Source: Mesonia ostreae (GTDB taxonomy: Bacteria; Bacteroidota; Bacteroidia; Flavobacteriales; Flavobacteriaceae). Taken from it: a stretch of 64,000 nucleotides of DNA. A program made the position numbers and the translations under genes. Below the pieces are notes generated by a model. The model saw nothing but the letters and a program-made list of their open reading frames with translations, ran no database searches and was not told where the DNA came from. Every line of letters begins with the position of its first letter. The first letter of the stretch is position 1. Of this stretch, positions 36,666 to 46,800 are shown in pieces. The stretch spans positions 127,080 to 191,079 of the forward strand of contig NZ_JAVRBG010000008.1 in the NCBI RefSeq assembly GCF_031845265.1. Direction: 5' to 3'.

Positions 36666-36803
36666 TTAGTTATCAAACAATTTATTGTGTTTAAAATTTT
36701 TAGTACTGTCGCCATCTTTTAAAATTATTGGCTCTGATAAAGACTCTAATTTTTTAGATATTTTGTCTGCCCAATATTCTACATTTTGTGGTTTTCGATA
36801 CAT
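36666..36803 (-). CDS. Small ORF (45 residues) divergent from an XRE gene
   Basis: ATG at 36803 and TAA at 36666-36668. The charged product starts MYRKPQNVEYWADKISKKLE and has no stop-prone or repetitive sequence. It diverges from the neighbouring XRE gene with only 2 bases between start codons, and its stop is followed within 5 bases by a hairpin with a T run. These signs make it a likely real small gene controlled by that regulator; its function is unknown. Confidence 0.5.
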   Translation of the reverse strand: MYRKPQNVEYWADKISKKLESLSEPIILKDGDSTKNFKHNKLFDN

Positions 36804-36805
36804 TT

Positions 36806-37141
36806 ATGAAGTCAAATAGCTTTGGTAAACGGCTCACAGAAGTGAGAAAGGATAAAAAAATGTCGCAGGACGAAGTAGGCAAGCTCGTGGGGGTTCACGG
36901 TGCCGTTATTGGACGTTATGAAAGGGAAGAAGTAAAACCGTCCATTGAGATGGCCACGCAGTTGGCCAAGGCCTTGGAAGTGTCCTTGGATTATTTGGTA
37001 GGTTCTACCGATGTACTTTTGGAAAAAAGTATCGTTTCCCGTGTACTCGATATCCAAAAACTAAAAGAGGACGAAAAACAGCACGTTTTCGCCCTCCTTG
37101 ATGCGTTCTTGAAGCAGACTAAGCTTCAAGGTATTATGTAA
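36806..37141 (+). CDS. XRE-family regulator (111 aa)
   Basis: ATG at 36806; an upstream in-frame GTG at 36788 would overlap the divergent ORF. It has the HTH pattern FGKRLTEVRKDKKMSQDEVG, then VHGAVIGRYEREEVKPS (residues 5-58), with a helical tail similar in layout to the preceding XRE. The two regulators and the tiny ORF between them form a compact switch-like group. A terminator follows at 37148. Confidence 0.82.
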   Translation: MKSNSFGKRLTEVRKDKKMSQDEVGKLVGVHGAVIGRYEREEVKPSIEMATQLAKALEVSLDYLVGSTDVLLEKSIVSRVLDIQKLKEDEKQHVFALLDAFLKQTKLQGIM

Positions 37142-37147
37142 AAGAAA

Positions 37148-37170
37148 ACCGCCACTTGGGCGGTCTTATT
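37148..37170 (+). terminator. Terminator after XRE gene
   Basis: ACCGCC / GGCGGT stem with a 5-base loop, then TCTTATT. It lies between two convergent units. Confidence 0.6.
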
Positions 37171-37188
37171 GTGAAATAATTTTTCTTT

Positions 37189-37842
37189 TTAAGGATAATC
37201 AAATCCAAATTTTATTCTGTTAATTTTGTTGTTCTTCAATGTACATTCTAAAAAATATGCAGGCATATTGTATTTTTTTAAAAAATTAGAATTCGGATAA
37301 TCGTCCATTCGATAAACAATTTTGTTCCCCTCTTTACTATACGATGCCCCCTTTATTTTTATCAATTCTTCGCTGGATAAACCTAACTTCAAACCGCTCT
37401 CTGTTTCAAAGTTTTTATAATCTGTATTTATTGTTTCGTTTTCCCCTAAATTACTTATATACCCTATTTCAAAACAGCTAAATTCATTTTTCACTCCTCC
37501 TTCATACTGGTACAATAACAGGTACTCTTTAGCTTTACTATTAAAGGCTAAAACCGGGCTTTCCCTCAAGCGCTCTATTAGTTCTACCGAAGAAGATATT
37601 TCAGGGTAAAATTGTTTGGACGATTTACTGTTGTTTAAAGTTAGTACATTATTTATCGTACTATCAGGCACAAAATTAACGGTTTGTTGAATAGGGTTGT
37701 CTAAGGAAATTTTTTCCTTTTTAGCTACCGTATCTTTTGATTCTTTAGTTCCACACGAAACAAAACCTAAAAAACATAATAAAAATAGTAAGATTGAGAA
37801 AATGTTATTCACCGTTAGACTTAGTTTTTTTACCATAACCAT
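37189..37842 (-). CDS. Probable immunity lipoprotein for the Rhs toxin
   Basis: 217 residues. A signal peptide with lipobox GFVSC places it on the inner or outer membrane, facing the periplasm. The mature region is an uncharacterised mixed alpha/beta protein. It starts 38 bases inside the 3' end of the Rhs toxin gene, the standard place for an immunity gene, and the toxin tip looks like a peptidoglycan-acting enzyme, so a periplasmic guard makes sense. No family is recognised; immunity is inferred from position, overlap and location. Confidence 0.6.
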   Translation of the reverse strand: MVMVKKLSLTVNNIFSILLFLLCFLGFVSCGTKESKDTVAKKEKISLDNPIQQTVNFVPDSTINNVLTLNNSKSSKQFYPEISSSVELIERLRESPVLAFNSKAKEYLLLYQYEGGVKNEFSCFEIGYISNLGENETINTDYKNFETESGLKLGLSSEELIKIKGASYSKEGNKIVYRMDDYPNSNFLKKYNMPAYFLECTLKNNKINRIKFGFDYP

Positions 37843-40800
37843 TATTATTAGGGTTGTTCAAAATGTTTATATTTAAAGGTATATTATCTTGCGTGGATAA
37901 AGTGTTTTGCATTAAACCTTTAAAATTAGTTAATCCACTTTTTCCACAAGTTAAACCTATACAACCTTGTGTCCCAAAATATTTACCTCCATCGGGATGT
38001 ATTCTCAATAATGACCTTCCTGTTTTAAACTGAGGATCTACATTTAGGCTAAAACCTATCCCATCTTTTGTCATTCCTTTATTATACCATCCCTTTGGGC
38101 CTCTGTCAAGTAAAGTATTTACTGAATAATCTCCATTTTCAGGAGAACCATTTCCCCAAGGCCCTCCCACAGCATCAAAACTACTTCTCGTATAATCTTT
38201 TCCGTTACTTACTTCTTGTATTACATTAAGTTGTCCATCTGCCTGTTTTGTATTTTCTGAATTAGCTTCTCCGGTAAATGTCATTTTTACATTTTCAACT
38301 TGTCCCACATATTCTACATTTAATGCCCCCGAACCTTCAATATCGGAAGATACCCCTGGCGCCTGACTAACCTCATAAACCTTATTATCATCTATCCCGT
38401 CATTATATAACCAATTCCCCTGTTTGTCATAATAATCGCCCGGTGGTTCTGCTATCATACCCGTTGGGTCGGTATAAAATACTGGATTGTTGTTGAATGC
38501 CGAGTAGGGTTGCATCGTGGTTTCGGCCAACGGGTCGACACTTAACCAAATACTCCATTTCGGGTTATAATAGCGTGCGCCATAATAATACCAGCCTGTT
38601 TCCTCGTCAAGTTCTTTTGCATTAAACTTGTACGGCGAGTTATAAGAGTTTAAATGCTCTTCTACCAATGTTTCCCCAAACGGTAAATACTCCATATGCT
38701 GAGATATATTCCCATCCCGGTTAGTGATGTAACTTGAACTTCCCAAATGGTCGGGGTGGTACCAGTAAGCATCATACTTGGAATCGTCATGTGCTTTTCC
38801 GCAAGCTCTTGCAATTTGCGTTGGTAGGGTTGGAGGTAAGTTCTCTTGCTTATCAAAACTTATGAAATCTTTACCAATAGCCACTTCCGCTTGTTGTAAT
38901 TTAAGATTTACTTCTTCTATCAAAGCTTGGCCAGGACTATTTGCTTGACAAAGTATCCCCAAGCTAGGCAAGGTTCCTAGTGCACTACTGATGCGTTCAG
39001 AGCCAATATAGTAATGCTTGGTGTATTTTGTGATTGTCATGCGTGCCATTTGGTAAGAAGTAATTCCTTTTGGTAAAGGTAAGGTTTTTACTGTTAATAA
39101 GGGACTTGGATACATAACAGCTTCCATTCTTGCTTTGCTGCCAGCAGCTTCTGCACTATAATAGGCATCTAATCTGGCTGGGAGATATTTTATGATCCTT
39201 TCTCCATTGGCATCATAGGTATAGGCCGCTACTTCGGGTTTATTTTCTGGCGCCTCAGGATTGAGGTCAACCGCGTTTAGCCGGTTCTCTTCGTCCCAAA
39301 GGTTTTGTTTGAGGGTGATTTCCCGGTACCCAATGGGTTCTTCAGGATCTGTAATTTCCTCTTTAATGGCAGTCATGTTACCGTTGGCATCATATTCTAT
39401 CAATTGTTTCTTGGTGCGCGTATCATTTGGGTCATCACTATTTGAAGGATATTGAGTGATAGTTCGCGGCGCGTGCGGCTGTACATAACTTTCCCCATCA
39501 ACAGAATAGCTTCCAGAAGCATAATCATCATACTTTAATTTGTAATCGGTATTTCCCATAACTTCGGGTTGTTGAAGTTCTCCATTTAAATTAGTAACCG
39601 TTCCTTGCTGATGGGTTTGTAACTTTTGGATAATGTTATGGGCTTCATCGTATTCCATACCTAAGCTATAATTTTGTCGAAGTAGGGAGGGGGCGAGGTC
39701 ATTTGGCCCAATATAAAATCCTTCAGCATCTTTCAATCGATTAAAATCGTCGTACTTATATGAGTGATAAGTAGGCCCTCCTAATTCCCCGCTGGTAGGT
39801 AAAATACTTGAATTCTCTAATGTGGCAATTTCAATAATATTGCTTAAAGGATCGTATTGATATTGTTTTTGGACTTGAAAATTGGTGAAATTCTGGCTTA
39901 GGATATCTAACCTTCTTCGAGAATCATATTGGTATATGCTTTCCGTACCATTCCCGTACATGATTCTTTCCCTTTCTCCATATTTATTATAGGCAATGTC
40001 AGCCACAATATCATCAGAATTTACACCGGGTATATCACTGCTTATAGATTGAAGTTGTCCTGCTGGGTCATAATTATAGATCACCTCTTCTTGATCGGGA
40101 TAGGTGATTTTTTGAACACGGTTCCAAGAATCATACTCCCATTTTGAAATGTACCAGTAAGACGTCCTACCCGCAACGGCTATCGCTCTCGCGTTAAGGG
40201 TGAGTTCGCCCAGATTACCATATTGAAACGATTGTATACCCGTAGCATCTTTTTGTAAAATAAGACGTCCAATTCCATTGGTTCCCGGCTGTGCTTGAGT
40301 ACCATAAACGTATTCAACATTATTTTCCTGTCGGTTGGGATAATTGATATTCGTCAAGCGATTATAAGTATAGTCATAGGTGATAGGTCCCAAACTACCT
40401 TGCTGGAAGAGGTTGGAGGTCTTTTTTTCGATCACGCTCCCGATCTTATTGTACTTAAAAGTAGCTACCCCACGGTCGGGATGTACTTCGCGCGTTCTTC
40501 TTCCTGCCTTATCATATTCATATTTCGTATTATAGCCTTGGGTGTTTTTGACCCTTATTAATTCATTAATGCGGTTATAATAAAAATTGGTCGTAATCTC
40601 CCCGTTTTGAATGGTTTTGGTTTTTCGTCCCCGCACATCGGTATAGGTCGTATTGGTTTGGTTGTTTTCATTTTCAACTGTTGTAAGCAACCTATTATTA
40701 TTTATTTCGTATGTAATATTTGTACTCTCGGATTCATTGGGCTGAGTTATTTTAGTTTTTCGGTCTTTTTCATCATACACCATTTCTACGGGTGTGAGAA

Positions 40801-43800
40801 AATTAGATAAATTTGGCGCATAATAGGTTTTTGAAGTACTTAAAGTGGTATACCCTCCTTGATTTGCAGAAAGGTAGCTTTTAACCACTCTGCCAAAAGA
40901 ATCTTTTTTTTCATAACCACCCACGAGCCATACCATTCCTCCATTGGTGTAATGCGATTTTTTAAGTTGGACAGCTTTTCCAAAGCCGTCAGCAATGCTA
41001 ATGGTTAAAAGTTCATCGTTGTAAGCATCCATCACGGCGTGTTTTGTGATGGCATAGTGTTGACTGTTTGTAGGTTGGGAGTTGCCAGCAGGTATGGCCG
41101 GGAAACTTCCTGCCGCATAATCAATCAGATAGGTTTCGGTTCCTGCATTGTCAAGCTGACTTATAATCTGTTCTTCTCCTTGATAAATGTTTCTGATGGT
41201 CCAATCATTCCAAGCACCATCTTCCATTTCATTGGGAGCGGTTACTTCGATGATCCTTCCGCGGTTATCGATTCGTGTACGTATTTTTTTACCATTCATA
41301 TCTGTTGTCAACACGGGTATGCCAAATAGGTAATTGTACTGGGCAGAAGAAGTTTGGTTGAATGAATCGGAAAAATTAGTGGGATAGGTATGCACAACAG
41401 GATCATAAGAAATGTTCTGTGTAAAAGCACCAGCGGGACCTAAATTGTCTAGCTGCTTTACGCTCGTGGTGTTTCCATAAGTGTCGTAACCTAGTTGGAT
41501 ACGGTTGGTCTGCCCATTGCCCAGATGAACCGTTACGATATTAAGTTTTCCATATCCGTTATAAGAGGCATCCCTATCCCGTAAAACAGTTCCTGAAAGG
41601 TCTTTTACCTTTATATTGGTGGGTAGGCCTGGAAAATTGTTAATGCCGTAGGAGATTTCTGTACGATAAGCATCTTGGCCGCCGGTTCCCCAATCGATAT
41701 ACTTCGTGAGATTTCCTTGATTATCGTACGCTTCAAACTCTTTCACCAAATTGAGGGCATTTCCATTTTCGTAATTCGTGGATATCGTTTTGACAATTAC
41801 TGGAAACAAACGCGTACGGTCAAGTTCACCTGTACTGGACTGTTGATACTCTTCATCCAATCCCACGTTGCTCTCAATGAGTGGCAATTCCGGGTTGAGC
41901 ATGTTGTAATAGTTTTTACTTTTAGAAAGAAGGTCTCCATTAGCTTTATAACTTGCTGTTTCTTTTACCATTCCCTGTAAATAATAATTTTGGTTATGGT
42001 ATTTTTTTATGGTGTACCGATAGGGGTCGCCATCTGGATCTGAAGGATAGTGTTGTTCTGCTTTCACACTGGCAAAGCCGTAAGAACTTCGATCACGACG
42101 ATCATATTTTCCATTTTCATAAGCAAAAGTGGTGAGGGTTTCGTTAGATCCAAAATTGGAATCACCATTGAACCCATCGTTGCTTTTTAATTCGCTCATC
42201 ACCCATTTATTTTGAGGCATATCGTAGGTGTTGCCGTTTCTTTTGTAATCGACCGTCCAACTTCCACCCAACGGGGTATTTACCTTTTTTAACAAATGTG
42301 TTTTCCCCATTTGATTTAAATTGGCATTGACAGAAGAATTGTTATTTTTCTTATGCAATACATCTGGGTATCCGTCACCATTAATATCACGGACGGCTGT
42401 TGTGGTTTCGTTAAAACTACCATTTACTCCTCCGGAAACCGAAAAAGTTGCTTTTAAGACGATAAAAAGTATAGGGATCGTAAATCCGTTAGTATAGGAT
42501 CCAAATAAGTTTCCAGCAACAGATTTATTTTCTTCAATCGAACTATTAAAGAAATTTTTACCTTGTGTTTCAGGTAAAAATCCAAGTCCTGTATTTAAAT
42601 AATACTTATAATAATATCCTACTTTCCGAACAAGATCGGGCAATCCATCACCATTTACGTCAATAAAAGTAACATTACTATTGGCAACACTTGTAGAAGC
42701 CCCAAAACCAGCAGCAAAAGAACTATTAAAGTTGAACGACGGTCCAATTGAACTATTTGTTCTTTCACTCGTTAAAAAAGTACCGGAATAGCCAACCCCC
42801 CATGACATTTCATCTGTGAAGCTATACCCGGTATTCAACTGAACCGTTATTTCTGTTTCTTTTACTCTTACCTTATCCGTTAATCCATCACCATTCAAGT
42901 CTATCCATAGCCTTTCGTCAAAAGATTTTCCCGAGCTACTATTTATTCCTGAATTAACATTGGTCCGGGTCTGGTTCCCTGTGACTTGATTATTAGAAGA
43001 CGCGGTCGAATTCGCCTGTAGACCTGATATGGATACCCCCACGGTTTCATCACTACTCTTACTTCCGGCAACAAAATCATTATCCGGCACAAAATTAGGA
43101 TCATCTGATAGCCCTCCCAACATATTGGTGTATTGAATATTACCTTTGGTAACCATATCGGGATACCGGTCTCCGTTAAGATCAATATACTGGTTTAATA
43201 CATTGCTTTCCGCATAACTAAATGTACCGTTAAGGCTTGCACCTCCTGTAATATCCCCACCGAGATTACCGGATTTTGCTTTTCCCTTTGATTTAGATCG
43301 TTGATTAAGTCCCACAAAAAAACCATTTTCATTAGTTGTAATATCCGCTTCATCAATATAGATGTCATAGATGTCAGCTTCACCAAAACGCCCAATAGTG
43401 GAAGTCAGAAGTTGCTGTCCATTATGTGCGGTAAACCCGTAAATAGCATCTTTGATACCTGTGTTTAAATATCTGTTCTGATTGTTTTGTTGTTCATAAA
43501 GCGTATACCGGATAGCAGACTCGGTTATACCAGCATCTTCAGGATTTTCTTCATTAATTTGATCTTGTAGGTCATCTATTTCACTTTGGTCATCTAGCTC
43601 TTCGGGATCTGGAAAAACATCTGGATCAATAATGCCATCAAAATATTCTGTTCCAGTAATGTTTTCATCATCATCATAAGTTATGCTTAACCCTCCATTA
43701 TATAAAAATTCTCCCCATCCCCTGTAGGGTAACCCATAAAAGGCAGGGGTGGAAGCCAAAAATGGCGACGACAAAGTTGTTGAAGAAAATGTAGGATAAT

Positions 43801-46800
43801 ATTGTGCTTCGTCTTGATGTAATTCTAAAATAATATCGGCGCCATTACCCAAAGCAAATCGTTTATTGCCCACGTTGAAGGACGAAAAAATCGTTCCATT
43901 ATTATCATAGATGGTTTCCACTTTGTCTTTACTCAAGAAAAATTGGTGATATCCACTTACCGAATTAACTACTGAAGTGAGCTGTTCGTCATTGTAAAAA
44001 TTATAGTTCCAATTCCCGAATGGATATTGATTCAAACGTTGTAAGAAAAAAGTTTTTTTATATAAAACTTTTGCCGGGGAACCAGGTGTTTTTTCTTTAG
44101 TTACCCAATGAATTTTTAACGGAAATTCCTCGTCACTGAACTGGTTTAGAAAAATTTCATAATTCTGAGAAAACATAGTATGCTTAATTTTTAATAAAAG
44201 GTCTTGCCCATCATTGGAAATAATTGGAGAAACAAGTTCGTTACTATGATACCAGTATTTTTTTTGATTGGTATTATCGTTATAGGATACGTAATTTACT
44301 TGTGGAAAATTTAGTCCTGAATTTAGGCCTGAGGCTTCCGGATCCCATTGAATATTATCCCAAGCAACATTAGAATCACTTTCTGCGGTAAAACGGAAAA
44401 CGTAATTATAGGAAGAACTTAATGAAGTATTAAATTGATTAGGATCAGTAGTAGTAGGAAAATTTCCGGATGAAGCTTGATAGGTTCTCTTCCAAGTTGT
44501 TTCTTGTATCATACTCCCATCAATAGGGTCAAGGGCTATTTTTTTAATTATAAAATCTATATCATCAGAAAATTGTAGTGCACTAAAATTTGAATTTGAC
44601 AAGTTAAAATTCAGTTGAACTTGAGTATCGTTTTTATCGGGACTCCATTCGCCGCCGCTCACTATATAATCATTTTTTGCATTATATGTTTTAATCGATT
44701 TGTTATTCTCGTCAATCAGGTTAAGATCTGAATTGGGCCAAGTATCGACAAAATCATTATCTTCATCAATAATGCTATAAGTGATTTGAGGGTTCCATTC
44801 GATTTCCCCGCCACAACCATATTCTGTATTGTGAATTCTGAAAAATACCAAGTCACCTTTTTTTAGATTGGTTATCCCCCTATTAATAGTTTTATAACCT
44901 ATTGAAGGGGCGTTAAGCGATTCCTGATTACCGACTATGGAGATACCTTGTGCGTTTTGACGCTCCACGGTTAATCTAAAATTATTTGGATTATCGTTGC
45001 AATTGTTTTCCTGCCATAATCGGGCCTGTCCACTTATTGAGATATTTCCATCATAGGGTGCACGCCATACCTTTACGTGATCAAACTGCGGAAATTGGGC
45101 GCGAAGTTCTTCTTCACTATCCAAATCTAAATTTTGGATTAATTCGGAACTGATCACTCCTGAAGAAATCAGGTTTTCAGATTCATTCGGAGAATCATCA
45201 AAAGTCCTCCAAGAATAATCTGCGCCAGCTTGGGTAATATTGAATTTTACATGGTTACCGCCTACCATATCAGGGAGTCCATCACCATTGAAGTCTGTAA
45301 AATAATAATCTGTTCTACTTTTTGTGGTACTTTCACTTTTTCCTACACCTATTAACCCTAGTGCATTCGCATCCAAGCCCCAACCTGTTGTTCTTGATTT
45401 GGTTTTACTCAACCTGTTTATTCCACTAATTTCTATTGAGTTTTCAAAGCTATTGCCAGTATTTGGCCGATAATAAATGTGATTATTATTATTGAAAACT
45501 TTATCTACAAGTCCATCACCATTCATATCAATAAAGCTTATTCGGCCATCTTGATTGCTTTGACTATAATTAACCGAACCACCTACGGTTGTATTGACAC
45601 TAGTTGGATTAAGTCCTATTCCAAACCCGCCTCTCAACCCTACTGAGAAGCCGTCAGAGGTACTGGTACCCAAAGCGGATCCTTTGGGGATCAGGCTTCC
45701 GACTCCACCGGTAGCGATATCATGTAACGGGGAAGATATTTGATCACTGTTTCCATTCCAAGAATTTGGACTGGATGAAATTATTGAATTAGGATTCGCG
45801 TTATCGTAATATTCAATAGTATTGCTGTAAAATAAATTACCCCCTTTATCATATTCTGCTATTTTATCTAATAGAGATTTTTGGAAGTTACTGGTTTTGT
45901 ATGAAAATTCATAACTGCGTATAGTTTGGGAGTTAAAGCTGATTTTTATTTCATTTAAAAGATCTTTGGTATGTTGAATAAAACCATTTCTTGCATTTAC
46001 TACCACATCTGGTCTTCCTGAAGAATCCCGATTGAATTTCACGGTGTAGAAATTGGAAGTTGAAGTTCCTTTTTTTGTATATTCTATCCTATCGATATAA
46101 AACTCTGTTCCTTGTATGATTTGTCCAAAAGTATTGAAACCATAAGAATTGGTGTCTTTAGTGTAAAAATATTCAGTGAAGTTACCATACCGGTCTTGTT
46201 GTTTGAGAAGTGCCCAATAGACAATATTACCTGAATTTCCATTGTCTTTAATTACATATGCATTGGATGCACTATTTATTCCACCATAATAACTTTTATT
46301 TCCAAATTTATCTTCTACAATCCAGCTATAATTTGAGGTGGCTGTCCCTTTTCGTGTAATTTTTAAATAACTTCCTTCTTTTCTCAAATAAAAGGTTCGA
46401 TTGGAAACACGTGAAATATTATCCGTACGATGAGGATTAGTGTAGGTTCCATTATTTTTTAACACAAGCTCTTCTCCATTTAAAGAATACAATTCCGACT
46501 CATGAGTTACGTTAAATGCGGGAACCCCCCATTTGGTATTTAAGGTAATCGCTGGGATGTTAATGTTCCATCCTAGACCCATCCAACCATTACCTCCTTC
46601 ACTATTATAAGAGACCGAGAGTGAAGGTTGCATACCATTTCTTCCCTTAGGAAGTTTTATAGGAAAACTGGTATTGACCGTTCCCATATTGTTTGCAGCA
46701 GGCGGAGCGATACTCACAACACCTGCAGCCGGATTGGCGAATTCAATATCGTTCATTGCAGTAGGAACAAAACTAGACGTTTCTGGATTTTCTGGTACTT

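Noticed and set aside
38560..40300. Regularly repeated DNA in the Rhs gene as a CRISPR or tandem repeat
   Set aside because: The repetition follows degenerate YD/Rhs protein repeats of varying length; there are no identical repeats with unique spacers.
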